Assembly (NCBI RefSeq): GCF_023337795.1
Contig: NZ_JALIRS010000003.1
Span: 124,001 to 188,000, forward strand
Direction of reading: 5' to 3'
Source of the DNA: Lysinibacillus sp. BPa_S21
Lineage (GTDB): Bacteria; Bacillota; Bacilli; Bacillales_A; Planococcaceae
Length of the DNA stretch: 64,000 nucleotides
A model generated the notes under the pieces. It searched no databases and was not told the origin of the DNA. It saw nothing but the letters and a program-made list of their open reading frames with translations. Positions within the stretch are counted from its first letter, which is position 1; each line of letters opens with the position of its first letter. Of this stretch, positions 8,826 through 18,542 are shown in pieces. A program made the position numbers and the translations under genes.

Positions 8826-9235
8826 TCAATTTCGCCTTGGCGTAATTTCGTCCAGATTTTGAATTGTGCTCAGGCCTGCACAATGACCGACACGATGTCG
8901 GTCAGTTAGCCGCTTTCGCAGATGCGAATATTTTAGCCTAACACCTATTCCGTTCAAAATCCATGACATCCGCCAGAGGCTTTGGGCCAACAGATGTTTT
9001 TTATACGAAAGCGTAGTGTTAACGCAGCGGCAGCAACACGATGTTGGTCGATCATTCATTGTTGCTGTCGCTTCGCTTTCGCACAGAAAAAACCCTTGTT
9101 GCTGTCGCACAGAAAAAACCGTGTTGTTGCTGTCGCTTCGCTTTCGCACAGATAAAATGCCACAGGATGTGGCGTTCTTAGACTAAGTTCCTCTATTTCA
9201 GCAGGTGCTTGACATCCACTGAAAAGGAATTACAC
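8826..9235 (+). repeat. Dispersed intergenic repeat, type B with inserted A-like core, copy B2
   Basis: Modules in order: AATTTCGCC-TT-GGCGTAATT hairpin (8828-8847); GACCGAC-ACGAT-GTCGGTC hairpin (about 8885-8903); TTCGCA-GA-TGCGAA inside a GTTAG/CTAAC stem (about 8903-8942); the CATGACATCCGCCAGAGG middle; an A-type core with GCGAAAGCG and several GCTGTCGCTTCGCTTTCGCA units (9005-9150); GCCACA-GGA-TGTGGC (9159-9173); and a terminal TTTCAGCAGGTG ... CCACTGAAA stem. A 107-codon frame inside is an artefact of the repeat. In B. subtilis ylqD occupies this gap. Confidence 0.85.
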
Positions 9236-9470
9236 CTTATTCATCTCACCACCTTAAGAGGCGGGAGTTTTTACTGAATGAAGATAAAAAATGTTAAAAC
9301 ATCTCATCCCCATCAAGCTACTTGCTAACCGATTAAAAAGTGACTTTTCTCTCACCTTTCACCTACAAAAGCAGATTAACTCTTGGTGGATGGAGTTTTA
9401 ACTTTGACGTTGACTTGTTTTCCTCAATGTCATTATGTTCAATAATCTCTCCATGTAATTATGATAATGA

Positions 9471-9504
9471 AAAAAGGAAGGAACTGGCAAGCTCCTTCCT
9501 TTTT
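9471..9504 (-). terminator. Terminator after khpA
   Basis: Minus strand reads AAAAAGGAAGGAGCTTGCC then its near-perfect complement and TTCCTTTTTT. It closes the rpsP-khpA unit and separates it from rimM. The stretch 9236-9470 between repeat B2 and this hairpin shows no gene and no recognisable ylqD remnant. Confidence 0.88.
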
Positions 9505-9620
9505 AGTCCAGATTTTACGCTTTACCTCAAGGCCACTTTAAATTCCTAACCGCATGTAAACATACCTATTAGGACTCTCCAGTGCTTGTCGCATGTAAAA
9601 GAGCGTGAAAATCTTTTCTA

Positions 9621-9854
9621 TCAATCCAATATATCGACGTAGGTCTTTTTTTGATGGTGACTACCCGCCGCTGAATAAACAATTGTACGAATCGCTTTCG
9701 CTACTCGCCCTTGCTTGCCTATGACTTTCCCTCGATCCTCTGGATGAACAAAAAGTTTATAAACAATTCGATTTGCATTTTCATCCGTCTCTATACGAAC
9801 TTCTTCTGGATAATCGACTAACGGTAAAACGATTGCTTCAATCAGCTGCTTCAA
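9621..9854 (-). CDS. khpA: KH-domain RNA-binding protein KhpA (YlqC)
   Basis: Small RNA-binding protein that in related bacteria pairs with KhpB and influences cell size and division. The 77 residues form one KH domain with the GxxG loop in GKVIGKQGRVAKAIR (about residues 38-52). It follows rpsP by 15 bases, the standard order in Firmicutes, and is followed by a strong terminator. Confidence 0.95.
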   Translation of the reverse strand: MKQLIEAIVLPLVDYPEEVRIETDENANRIVYKLFVHPEDRGKVIGKQGRVAKAIRTIVYSAAGSHHQKKTYVDILD

Positions 9855-9869
9855 AGACGTCGCCCCCGA

Positions 9870-10142
9870 TTATTTACTGAATTTTTGGTTATGGAATTTT
9901 TCCATGATACCTTGTTCTGAGAACAAGTTACGTACTGTATCTGATGGTTTTGCACCGTCAGTTAACCATTTAAGAGCTTTCTCTTCATCGATGTTTACAG
10001 TAGCTGGTTTAGTTAGTGGGTTGTAAGTACCAACTGTTTCGATTGAACGACCGTCACGTGGTGAACGAGCGTCTGCAACTACGATACGATAGAAAGGAGA
10101 TTTTTTAGCTCCCATACGTTTTAAGCGAATTTTAACTGCCAT
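9870..10142 (-). CDS. rpsP: 30S ribosomal protein S16
   Basis: Structural protein of the small ribosomal subunit. The 90-residue product starts [20 protein letters not shown] and contains [11 protein letters not shown] and [14 protein letters not shown], all family signatures. A GGAGGTGC ribosome binding site precedes the ATG. Cotranscribed with khpA from the promoter at 10181-10209. Confidence 0.98.
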   Translation of the reverse strand: MAVKIRLKRMGAKKSPFYRIVVADARSPRDGRSIETVGTYNPLTKPATVNIDEEKALKWLTDGAKPSDTVRNLFSEQGIMEKFHNQKFSK

Positions 10143-10180
10143 TTTAATAGCACCTCCGAATAAGTTTCACACAAGATAGT

Positions 10181-10209
10181 ATATTATCAATGTTTAGGTT
10201 GTTTGTAAA
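10181..10209 (-). promoter_or_regulatory. Likely sigma-A promoter of rpsP-khpA
   Basis: Minus strand: -35 TTTACA, 17-base spacer, -10 TAATAT, about 40 bases before the rpsP start. It lies between ffh and rpsP. Confidence 0.6.
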
Positions 10210-10236
10210 GTGTTTTTTCTTAACACCTATAAATTA

Positions 10237-11595
10237 TTATTTAAACAATGAATCAAAGCCTGGTAGTTTCATCTTTTTCTTACCTTTGCCACTTGCCATG
10301 CCTGTCATTTGCTTCATCATTTTTTTCATTTCATCAAATTGCTTTATTAATCGATTTACCTCTTGAATTGACGTCCCTGAACCCTTCGCTATGCGCTTTT
10401 TACGGCTACCATTAATGATTTCTGGATTCGTCTTTTCAGCTGGTGTCATCGAATAAATAATCGCTTCTACGCGGCCCATTTGCTTATCATCAACTTTAAC
10501 ATTGTCTAAGCCTTTGATTTTGCCGGCACCTGGTATCATTTTCAAAATCTCGTCAAGCGGACCCATTTTCTTTACTTGCTGCAATTGTTCAACAAAGTCA
10601 TCAAACGTAAAACTCTGCGTTTTAAATTTTTCTTCTAGTTCTTTAGCCTTTGCTTCGTCAACATTTGCCTGAGCTTTTTCAATAAGCGATAAAACGTCAC
10701 CCATACCTAATATACGAGACGCCATACGCTCAGGATGGAAAGGTTCGAGCGCATCCATCTTTTCACCCATACCGACGAATTTAATCGGCTTCTGTGTAAC
10801 GGAACGAATTGATAACGCCGCACCACCACGTGTATCACCATCAAGTTTTGTTAAAACAACCCCTGTAATGCCGATTGCTTCATTAAAACTTTCTGCCACG
10901 TTTACAGCATCCTGACCTGTCATAGCATCTACAACTAGGAACACTTCATCCGGTTCTTTTAATGCACGAATATCTTTTAATTCCTGCATTAATTCTTCAT
11001 CGATATGCAAGCGCCCAGCTGTATCGATGATCACAACATCATGATGTTCTTCTTTGGCCAACTCAATTGCCTGTCGTGCAATTTCTACTGGAGATACATC
11101 AGTTCCTAACGCAAAAACAGGTAGGGATAACTGCTTTCCTAATGTTTGTAGCTGTTGAACAGCCGCTGGGCGATACACGTCTGCAGCAACTAGTAATGGC
11201 TTACGATTATATTTTTTACGTAATACATTTGCTAATTTACCAGTAGTTGTTGTTTTCCCGGCACCTTGTAAACCGACCATCATAATAACAGTTGGTGGCT
11301 TAGTATTAAATTTGATTGGGCTTTGCTCGCCACCCATTAATTCTGTTAACTCGTCTTGTACGATTTTAATAACTTGCTGACCTGGTGTTAAGCTTTGCAT
11401 AACATCCACACCGACAGCACGTTCACTGACCTTTTTAACGAATTCTTTGACTACTTTTAAGTTAACATCCGCCTCGATTAAAGCAAATCGGACTTCTCGC
11501 ATCATTTCTTTAACGTCTTGTTCCGATACTTTACCTTTACCTTTAATCTTTTGGATCGTTCCTTGGAGTCGTTCCGCTAATCCTTCAAAAGCCAT
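10237..11595 (-). CDS. ffh: Signal recognition particle GTPase Ffh (SRP54)
   Basis: Binds signal sequences on nascent chains with the 4.5S/6S RNA and delivers ribosomes to the membrane through FtsY. The 452-residue protein has the N domain, the NG GTPase motifs GLQGAGKTTTTGKLA (near 108), DTAGR (near 189) and TKLDGDTRGG (near 247), and the methionine-rich M domain with RKKRIAKGSGTSIQEVNRLI. It follows ylxM by 12 bases. Confidence 0.98.
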   Translation of the reverse strand: MAFEGLAERLQGTIQKIKGKGKVSEQDVKEMMREVRFALIEADVNLKVVKEFVKKVSERAVGVDVMQSLTPGQQVIKIVQDELTELMGGEQSPIKFNTKPPTVIMMVGLQGAGKTTTTGKLANVLRKKYNRKPLLVAADVYRPAAVQQLQTLGKQLSLPVFALGTDVSPVEIARQAIELAKEEHHDVVIIDTAGRLHIDEELMQELKDIRALKEPDEVFLVVDAMTGQDAVNVAESFNEAIGITGVVLTKLDGDTRGGAALSIRSVTQKPIKFVGMGEKMDALEPFHPERMASRILGMGDVLSLIEKAQANVDEAKAKELEEKFKTQSFTFDDFVEQLQQVKKMGPLDEILKMIPGAGKIKGLDNVKVDDKQMGRVEAIIYSMTPAEKTNPEIINGSRKKRIAKGSGTSIQEVNRLIKQFDEMKKMMKQMTGMASGKGKKKMKLPGFDSLFK

Positions 11596-11607
11596 TGCTT
11601 TCGCCTC

Positions 11608-11943
11608 CTAATCCCATTCTTTCAACTGTTCTATAAGCGCCAGCTGCTCTTCAACCGTCATACTTTTTTCAGTAATCCCTGTTGTTAGCTGCGCAAGCAT
11701 TTGTGTACGTTGTTGGAATTTTTCCAATAAACATAGTTTTTCTTCATATTCTTCAAGCATCGCTTCTGTTCGACGAATATTATCATAAACAGCTTGGCGT
11801 GAAACTCCATACGATTCAGCGATTTCTCCAAGCGAGTGATCATCTAAATAATATAGTTCCATATAACTTCGTTGCTTATCTGTTAATAATGCTTGATAAA
11901 AGTCGAAGAGAAAGTTCATGCGTGTTGTTTTTTCAAGTAGCAT
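11608..11943 (-). CDS. ylxM: YlxM, putative helix-turn-helix partner of SRP
   Basis: A 111-residue UPF0122-family protein always found next to ffh in Firmicutes and reported to affect SRP assembly or activity. It carries a sigma-70 region-4-like helix-turn-helix: [20 protein letters not shown] then [13 protein letters not shown]. The start (ATG 11941-11943) has GGGAGGAGAAA before it and the conserved [19 protein letters not shown] beginning. A clean sigma-A promoter lies just upstream. Confidence 0.95.
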   Translation of the reverse strand: MLLEKTTRMNFLFDFYQALLTDKQRSYMELYYLDDHSLGEIAESYGVSRQAVYDNIRRTEAMLEEYEEKLCLLEKFQQRTQMLAQLTTGITEKSMTVEEQLALIEQLKEWD

Positions 11944-11976
11944 CGAATGTTTCTCCTCCCGTTATTAGTCCCTTGT

Positions 11977-12006
11977 ATCATAACGAAAAGCGCCCGTCTG
12001 TGTCAA
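11977..12006 (-). promoter_or_regulatory. Sigma-A promoter of ylxM-ffh
   Basis: Minus strand: -35 TTGACA (perfect), 18-base spacer, -10 TATGAT, about 30 bases before the ylxM ATG. Between this promoter and repeat A2 (12007-12169) I see only a small AGGTG-TTTTT-CACCT hairpin and no gene. Confidence 0.75.
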
Positions 12007-12169
12007 GGTAATCTCCTTGTCTAAAAGCCTTAATTAACTGCTTTTTAGGTGTTTTTCACCTATAGCTAGTATTTCTCTTTTAAACAATGCGATTCACCTG
12101 CACAGACGAGCGCAATTACAAATTTACTTACTCAAATGTTGATCCTCGGACTATCACCAAAACGTGTGG

Positions 12170-12369
12170 TTGATTTCCGTTCCGACTGGGCGCTTTATAG
12201 CTGACGCTTTGCTTTCGCTACAGAAAACATTTGTTGCTGTCGCTTCGCTTTCGCACAGATAAAACATTTGTTGCTGTCGCTTCGCTTTCGCACAGATAAA
12301 ACATTTGTTGCTGTCGCTTCGCTTTCGCACAGAGCTTCCTGGGGGCGTCCAGCCTTCACTCCAATCAAC
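12170..12369 (+). repeat. Dispersed intergenic repeat, type A, copy A2 with 37-bp tandem units
   Basis: Left end GTTGATTTCCGTTCCGACTG and right end CCAATCAAC as in the other A copies, but the right-hand inverted half is missing. The body holds three head-to-tail 37-base units starting at 12231, 12268 and 12305, each with GCTGTCGCTTCGCTTTCGCA followed by CAGATAAAACAT. It ends 56 bases short of the ftsY stop. Confidence 0.9.
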
Positions 12370-12425
12370 TTATTTACATAGTATACGTTTTAATAAAAGT
12401 CATCTACAACCTTTGGGGATGAAAC

Positions 12426-13643
12426 CTAATCCTCATTATTTTGTAATTCTTTATCTAAACCATCCGCAAATAAGCCATACACATAGCGTTCTGCATCGAA
12501 TGGTTGTAAATCATCCATTTGTTCACCAAGACCTACAAACTTCACAGGGATGTGTAATTTATTTCGAATAGCAAGAACAATACCGCCTTTTGCAGTACCA
12601 TCAAGTTTTGTTAAAACAATCCCTGTCACATTTGTAGCTTCCTTAAATGTTTGAGCTTGGACAAGTGCATTTTGACCTGTTGTTGCATCTAATGCTAACA
12701 GTACTTCATGTGGAGCATTCGGTACCTCTCGAGAGATTACTCGATGAACTTTTTCAAGCTCATTCATTAAGTTTACTTTGTTTTGCAGGCGGCCTGCTGT
12801 ATCACAAATTAACACATCTGCTTTCCGATTTTTCGCCGCACGAATTGCATCATACATAACCGCCGCTGGATCTGATCCTTCTGATTGTTTAATCACTTCA
12901 CAGCCGACACGGTCTCCCCATACTTGTAACTGATCAATGGCACCAGCACGGAAAGTATCACCTGCCGCTAAAACAACTGTTTTACCTTGTGATTTTAAAC
13001 GATGGGCAAGTTTACCGATGGTTGTCGTTTTCCCAACACCGTTTACCCCAACGAATAAAATGACAGTAAGCTCATCTTTAGGTTGCATATTAAGCTCGAT
13101 TAAATCTTCTTCTCCTTGCTCATAAATTTCTACAAGTTTTTCAGAAATAATCGCCTGAATACCATTTGTATCTTTGATATTTTTACGCTGAACCTCGAAG
13201 CGTAATTTGTCCATTAGCTCCATTACTGTTTCAAAGCCAACGTCTGCCTGTAATAATAAGTCTTCTAATTCCTCAAAGAAATCTTCGTCCACTTTTCGAT
13301 AACGAGCAACCAAGTCGTTTACTTTAGAAGTAAAGGAATTACGCGTTTTTTCTAGTCCAGCCTTGAACTTTTGTGTAATAGACCATGCAGAAGGTTTTTT
13401 CTCCACTTCAGGTTCTTCCACAATCGCAACTTCTTGTTGTTCTTGGTCTTCTATTGTTCCAGGAATTTCTGTTTCAATTGGGCTTTCCGTTACAGAAACT
13501 TCCTCTACTTTTTCAATTTGAGCAGGCACTGTTACGTCGTCTTGCTCCTGTTCAGTAGCTTCTTCTTCGTTCATTGCTACTACTTTTTCTTCCTCGGTGG
13601 GGTTGCCTACCAATTTATCTTTTAAACGTTTAAAAAAACTCAT
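12426..13643 (-). CDS. ftsY: SRP receptor GTPase FtsY
   Basis: Membrane-associated receptor for the Ffh-ribosome complex. The 405-residue protein has an acidic N-terminal A region (about 1-85, many Glu), an N domain, and the SRP-type GTPase: [15 protein letters not shown] (near 210), DTAGRLQNK (near 291), [10 protein letters not shown] (near 355) and [13 protein letters not shown]. Its start overlaps the smc stop by four bases, with the ribosome binding site inside the smc end. Confidence 0.98.
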   Translation of the reverse strand: MSFFKRLKDKLVGNPTEEEKVVAMNEEEATEQEQDDVTVPAQIEKVEEVSVTESPIETEIPGTIEDQEQQEVAIVEEPEVEKKPSAWSITQKFKAGLEKTRNSFTSKVNDLVARYRKVDEDFFEELEDLLLQADVGFETVMELMDKLRFEVQRKNIKDTNGIQAIISEKLVEIYEQGEEDLIELNMQPKDELTVILFVGVNGVGKTTTIGKLAHRLKSQGKTVVLAAGDTFRAGAIDQLQVWGDRVGCEVIKQSEGSDPAAVMYDAIRAAKNRKADVLICDTAGRLQNKVNLMNELEKVHRVISREVPNAPHEVLLALDATTGQNALVQAQTFKEATNVTGIVLTKLDGTAKGGIVLAIRNKLHIPVKFVGLGEQMDDLQPFDAERYVYGLFADGLDKELQNNED

Positions 13644-16600
13644 GCTTGTTCGCTCCTTTGCTCCGCAAGTACGGGTTCATCTTCTAATTTTACTGATACA
13701 AGTTTAGAAACACCAGATTCCTGCATTGTAATACCATACAACACATCTGCGCCCTCCATCGTTCCCTTACGATGTGTAATCACAATAAACTGCGTATGAC
13801 GGCTGAATTTTTTCAAATATTGGCTATATCGAACAACATTCGCCTCGTCTAAAGCCGCCTCTACCTCATCGAGAATACAGAATGGTACAGGACGTATATT
13901 TAGGATAGAGAATAATAAAGCGATGGCAGTTAATGCACGTTCTCCACCCGAAAGCAAGCTCAGATTTTGTAATTTTTTTCCTGGTGGTTGTGCTACAATT
14001 TCTATACCTGTTTCTAGCAGATTTTGAGGGTCCAATAATACCAAATCAGCCTGACCTCCGCCAAACAATTCACGGAATACGCGTTTAAATTGCTCTCGAA
14101 TGGCATAGAATGTTTCACTAAATCGTAGCGTCATTTCTTCATCCATTTCTTTAATAGCCTCATGCAATGTTTCCTGTGCAGCAAGTAGATCCTCGCGTTG
14201 CTCTGTTAAAAATGAATGACGTTCAAGCACGCGTTCGTATTCCTCAATAGCGCTCAAATTAACAGGACCTAGCTCCTCTATCGATTTCTTCAGTAATTTC
14301 ACTCGACGTCGCATATGCTCTTCATCTTCAATTTCAAGGGCTAGCTCCTCGGCTTCTTCCATTGTTAGCTGATAGTTTTCTTCTAGCTGTTCATTGAAAT
14401 TATTGATTTCAAATTCTACGCGACTTCGCTTAAGTTCATTTGCACGTATCGCTTCAAGGTATCCTTTATGTGTACGTTGCAACTCCTTTAGCTGTTCTTC
14501 TAAAGTAGTAAGCTCTTGTTGTTTTGCTACTTTTTCATCTTTTTTCTGAGAAATAGTGTCTTGTAGAGAATCTCTTCTCGATTTCCATGTAGCAACCTGC
14601 TCATCCACTTCTTCATCACTTAAAACTTTTGTCGATTCATCAGATTGCAGCCAGATTATTTCCTGAGAAATATTTTCTACTTTTTGTCGAGCTTTGTTTA
14701 ATTGTAGTGCTATCTCTGCTGAAGCAATTTGTACTTGCGACATTTGCTCCTGCATTACCGCCAATTGCGAACGTTTTTCTGCTGACTGCTCTCGAAGTAC
14801 ATCTTTCTCCGACTCACTTTGGAGCTTAACCTTGCTTAGTTGTTCCACTGTTTCGTTGATCTCTAACAGTTCTGTTGCTAATGCATTTAAACGCTCTGTA
14901 GCCGTTTCCTTTTGTGCTAACAATGCTTCTTCGCGTGTTTTTACATCTTGTGTTTCATTAGAAGCAAAAGATACACGTGCCGATAAGCTTTTTTCAGTAA
15001 CCTCTAGCTCACGTATACGACTCGCCTGTTGTATTTCATCTTTTCTCAATTGCTCACCGTCAAGCTTTAATTGTTCTACTTTGTCTCGTAATGATGCAAG
15101 CTTCTCTTTTTCAGCTGACACAGCCTGTTCAGCACTATAAATAGATGCCTCCAATGATTCTAGCTTTACGATTAAACCATCTAATTCCGCTTTTCTTGTA
15201 AAAAGTGAAGATTGTTGCTTCATTGCACCACCTGTTAATGAACCGCCTGCATTGACGATATCACCATCAAGTGTTACAACACGATATCTAAATCCACATA
15301 ATCGAGCAATTTGGCTAGCACCTTCTAAGCTTGATGCAACGATAACATTACCAAGAAGGTTTTCTACAATTGTGCGGTTGTTTTCATCGAACGTAACAAG
15401 TGCATCAGCCATTTGAACAAATGCTGGGTGCTCAGTGGCTAGCTGAATCATAGATAGATTGATCTTCCGTGACTTGATAACTGTTTTAGGTAAAAATGTT
15501 GCGCGTCCAGCTCGCTTTTGTTTTAACCAACGAATTGCCTGTTGAGCATATTGTTCATTGGTTGTCACAATATGCTGAGAGGCAGCCCCTAATGCTGTTT
15601 CGATAGCTTGGGAATACTTACCATCCACTTGAATTAACTCGGCAACGGCTCCTTCAATTCCAGCTAATTCACCTTTATCACGTGCTAATAATATTTCTTT
15701 GACACCATGGAAGAACCCAGAGAAATCCGCTTCAAGCTCAGCTAGCGTATCTTTTCTAGCTTTTAGTTGCTGCTGATGCTGATAAGCTTTATACAGCATA
15801 TCCTGCTTTTCATTGAATGATGCATTAACGTTTTTAAGCTGTATTTGCAATGCTTCATATTGCTCTAGTTTTCCCTGCAATTCGTTAGTTGTTGTAGTAT
15901 GAGCAACAACTAGCTTCTCTTTTTCCGCAAGAATTTGCGCAAGCTCTTGCCCGATTTCATCAGTTTGGCCAGACATTCTTGCCGCCATTGCTTTTTGCTG
16001 CACTAATTGTTGTTCAATGTTTTTTAATTCATTTTTAACCGTTGCTTCTTCGTTTAAAGAGTCGATATATCGATTTTTTTGTTCTTCAATTTCTTGTTCG
16101 ATTTCAGTAACAGAGCGATTTAAAGATTGTTCTAATTGCTTAATGCTTTGTTTCAGTTCAGAAACCTCTTGTTGTTTTTCAGTGAACAATTCTTTTTTCT
16201 CTTGCTCTTGAGCTATAAGCGCTTCAACCTCATCTTTTGCTTCTTGTAATGCTGTATTCAATTGAAGCAGTTGATTAGAAGCATTTTGTCGCTTTTCAGC
16301 CATTAACGCTTTACGACCATCCCAACGTTCCACTTCCATCGTTGCATTAACAAACTCAGCCTGAGTCGTATCTAGATAATCATCTAGCTCTTTTAAAAGT
16401 TTACGAACACTTGTAGTTTGCTTTTCTATCGAAGAAATATGATGAGCTTGTTTTTGCTCTGCTTCATAAAGCTCTGTGTATTCAGCTTTCAGAGCATGCA
16501 AAGATTGTGCACAATTTTTTAAATCGTGCACAAGGATAGCAATATCAAAATCCTTTAACTCTGTTGACATTTGCACATAATCTCTTGCACTTGATGCCTG

Positions 16601-17221
16601 AACTTCTAACGGCTCTAGACGACTGTCTAGCTCATGTAAAATATCTAAAACACGATACAAGTTTTCGTCTGTTTCAACAAGCTTATGTTCTGCCTTTTTC
16701 TTTCTCAGTTTATACTTTAACACGCCAGCTGCCTCTTCAAAAATCGAGCGACGATCATCAGGTCGGCTATTTAAAATTTCATCGACACGACCTTGTGAAA
16801 TAATGGAGAAGGCCTCTTTCCCAAGTCCTGAGTCCATAAACAAGTCCGTAATATCCTTCAGGCGACACTGCTGGTTATTGAGTAAATATTCACTATCACC
16901 TGAACGGTATACGCGTCTTGTTACGCTGACTTCCGTATATGAAAAAGCAAGCTGTTCATCTGTATTATCTAAAATTAATGTTACCTCTGCAAAGTTTAGC
17001 GGCTTACGTGAGTCACTACCAGCAAAAATAACATCTTCCATCTTTGCCCCACGTAACGACTTTGCCGATTGCTCCCCAAGCACCCAACGAATGGCATCAG
17101 TGACATTACTTTTCCCACTACCATTTGGTCCAACCACTGCTGTAACACCGGGTACAAAATCAATTCCAATGCGCTCCGCAAAAGATTTAAAGCCAATCAC
17201 TTCGAGTCGTTTTAGGAACAT
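13640..17221 (-). CDS. smc: Chromosome partition protein SMC
   Basis: Condensin ATPase that compacts and segregates the chromosome together with ScpA and ScpB. The 1193-residue protein has the classic layout: N-terminal Walker A GPNGSGKSN (31-39); a long coiled coil; a hinge (about 505-660, with GVKEILLARDKGELAGIEGA and GGSLTGGA); a second coiled coil; then the signature LSGGERALTAIALLFS and Walker B FCILDEVEAALD. Length is usual. It lies four bases after rnc and overlaps ftsY. Confidence 0.99.
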   Translation of the reverse strand: MFLKRLEVIGFKSFAERIGIDFVPGVTAVVGPNGSGKSNVTDAIRWVLGEQSAKSLRGAKMEDVIFAGSDSRKPLNFAEVTLILDNTDEQLAFSYTEVSVTRRVYRSGDSEYLLNNQQCRLKDITDLFMDSGLGKEAFSIISQGRVDEILNSRPDDRRSIFEEAAGVLKYKLRKKKAEHKLVETDENLYRVLDILHELDSRLEPLEVQASSARDYVQMSTELKDFDIAILVHDLKNCAQSLHALKAEYTELYEAEQKQAHHISSIEKQTTSVRKLLKELDDYLDTTQAEFVNATMEVERWDGRKALMAEKRQNASNQLLQLNTALQEAKDEVEALIAQEQEKKELFTEKQQEVSELKQSIKQLEQSLNRSVTEIEQEIEEQKNRYIDSLNEEATVKNELKNIEQQLVQQKAMAARMSGQTDEIGQELAQILAEKEKLVVAHTTTTNELQGKLEQYEALQIQLKNVNASFNEKQDMLYKAYQHQQQLKARKDTLAELEADFSGFFHGVKEILLARDKGELAGIEGAVAELIQVDGKYSQAIETALGAASQHIVTTNEQYAQQAIRWLKQKRAGRATFLPKTVIKSRKINLSMIQLATEHPAFVQMADALVTFDENNRTIVENLLGNVIVASSLEGASQIARLCGFRYRVVTLDGDIVNAGGSLTGGAMKQQSSLFTRKAELDGLIVKLESLEASIYSAEQAVSAEKEKLASLRDKVEQLKLDGEQLRKDEIQQASRIRELEVTEKSLSARVSFASNETQDVKTREEALLAQKETATERLNALATELLEINETVEQLSKVKLQSESEKDVLREQSAEKRSQLAVMQEQMSQVQIASAEIALQLNKARQKVENISQEIIWLQSDESTKVLSDEEVDEQVATWKSRRDSLQDTISQKKDEKVAKQQELTTLEEQLKELQRTHKGYLEAIRANELKRSRVEFEINNFNEQLEENYQLTMEEAEELALEIEDEEHMRRRVKLLKKSIEELGPVNLSAIEEYERVLERHSFLTEQREDLLAAQETLHEAIKEMDEEMTLRFSETFYAIREQFKRVFRELFGGGQADLVLLDPQNLLETGIEIVAQPPGKKLQNLSLLSGGERALTAIALLFSILNIRPVPFCILDEVEAALDEANVVRYSQYLKKFSRHTQFIVITHRKGTMEGADVLYGITMQESGVSKLVSVKLEDEPVLAEQRSEQA

Positions 17222-17224
17222 CTA

Positions 17225-17989
17225 TTAAGCCTCCTCTTTTGCTGCTTGCTCTCGCATTGTACGCATTGCACATTGCGCTGCTTGCTGCTCGGCTTCTTTT
17301 TTTGATTTCCCACGCCCAATACCAAGCTCTAGTCCATTTAATAGTACGCTTGATACAAAGGTACGGTTATGTGCAGGTCCCTTTTCATCAATAATTTCAT
17401 AATGAAGAAGGCCGTTATTTGTCTGCTGTACCATTTCTTGCAATTGACTTTTAAAATCCATCACATGCGAAAAAGCACCGACTTCTACTTTCGGGAATAC
17501 GATTCGTTCTAAAAAGCACACAACCGTTTGTAAGCCTTGATCTAAATAAAGGGCACCTACAAATGACTCAAATACATCTGCAAGTAACGCTGGGCGTTCC
17601 CGACCACCTGTTAATTCTTCACCTTTTCCAAGTAATACAAAGCGACCAAATCCTAATTCATTTGCAAAGATAACAAGTGACGGCTCACATACTATGGATG
17701 CTCGTAGCTTCGTCAACTCACCTTCACTCATATTAGGGTATTTCTCAAAAAGGTATTTAGAAACAGACAGTTCAAGTACTGCGTCTCCTAAAAATTCAAG
17801 ACGCTCATTATCCGTAAACAATTTACGGCGATGCTCATTCACATAAGATGAATGCGTGAATGCTTGGTACAATAAATTTTTATTAATAAATGTGATATTT
17901 AATTCATGCTGTAACAGCTCGAATTGATTGCGCACTTTTTCAGGAAGCACGCCAGATTTCTGCATAGTTCCTTTTCTTTTCATAGCCAT
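17225..17989 (-). CDS. rnc: Ribonuclease III
   Basis: Double-strand RNA endonuclease for rRNA processing, 6S/4.5S RNA maturation and antisense decay. The 254-residue protein has the catalytic motif [17 protein letters not shown] (near 61) and a C-terminal double-stranded RNA-binding domain ([16 protein letters not shown] to [18 protein letters not shown]). The order rnc-smc-ftsY matches B. subtilis. The gap to acpP holds the acpP terminator. Confidence 0.98.
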   Translation of the reverse strand: MAMKRKGTMQKSGVLPEKVRNQFELLQHELNITFINKNLLYQAFTHSSYVNEHRRKLFTDNERLEFLGDAVLELSVSKYLFEKYPNMSEGELTKLRASIVCEPSLVIFANELGFGRFVLLGKGEELTGGRERPALLADVFESFVGALYLDQGLQTVVCFLERIVFPKVEVGAFSHVMDFKSQLQEMVQQTNNGLLHYEIIDEKGPAHNRTFVSSVLLNGLELGIGRGKSKKEAEQQAAQCAMRTMREQAAKEEA

Positions 17990-18078
17990 TGAACAATCTG
18001 CCTTCCTAATAGTTTCTACCGTTTAAGTGTACCTTTTTCAAGGCATTTATGCAAAAGTATTTCAGCTTAAATACAATG

Positions 18079-18101
18079 TTTTGGAAATTTATTTTCCAAA
18101 A
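18079..18101. other. Perfect 9-bp inverted repeat upstream of rnc
   Basis: TTTTGGAAA and TTTCCAAAA with a five-base loop, between the rnc start and the acpP terminator. It lacks a following T-run on the minus strand, so it is not an obvious terminator. It could be an operator or part of the rnc leader. Confidence 0.4.
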
Positions 18102-18102
18102 T

Positions 18103-18152
18103 AAAAAAAGGGACGTTCATAGTTCGCACAAACGAACCATTTCGCCCCTTTT
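18103..18152 (-). terminator. Terminator after acpP
   Basis: On the minus strand, AAAAGGGGCG ... GGTTCG-loop-CGAACT ... CGTCCCTTTTTTT forms a hairpin with an internal loop, followed by T residues. It closes the fapR-plsX-fabD-fabG-acpP operon. Confidence 0.75.
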
Positions 18153-18305
18153 AATACCTCAGCATATATCTATCTTCACACTCAGAAAAGCATGACAATT
18201 TCTGCCAAAGCCTTTAACTTTATTCAATCATAATTATTGTATAATGACCGCATTCATATCAGCACCAATAGGGATGATTAATTTATGCTTAATAAAGTTA
18301 AACGA

Positions 18306-18542
18306 TTAGTTTAATTTACTTTCGATGTATGAAATTGCAGAACCAACTGTTGAGATTTTTTCAGCATCTTCATCAGAAATTTCCATATCGAATTCGTCTT
18401 CAAGCTCCATAACAAGCTCAACTACGTCTAATGAGTCAGCACCTAAATCATCACGGAAAGAAGCTTCTAGAGTAACTTCACTTTCTTCAACACCTAAACG
18501 GTCCACGATTACTTTTGTTACGCGTTCTAATACTGTAGACAA
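18306..18542 (-). CDS. acpP: Acyl carrier protein
   Basis: Carries growing acyl chains on a 4'-phosphopantetheine arm in fatty-acid synthesis. The 78-residue acidic protein contains the attachment motif [20 protein letters not shown], with the modified serine at position 37. The start is decided by the ribosome binding site: GGGGAGG lies eight bases before TTG (18540-18542), giving [19 protein letters not shown] as in B. subtilis AcpA. The GTG nine bases earlier overlaps the Shine-Dalgarno and a nearby ATG is out of frame. Last gene of the fap cluster. Confidence 0.95.
   Translation of the reverse strand: MSTVLERVTKVIVDRLGVEESEVTLEASFRDDLGADSLDVVELVMELEDEFDMEISDEDAEKISTVGSAISYIESKLN

Noticed and set aside
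8826..9149. 107-codon minus-strand frame between rimM and khpA
   Set aside because: Lies wholly in repeat B2; its peptide repeats (CCRCVNTTLS, KKHLL) recur in frames of other repeat copies; no ribosome binding site.
12231..12341. CRISPR array in the 37-base tandem repeats
   Set aside because: The units are directly adjacent, with no unique spacers, and no cas genes are nearby.
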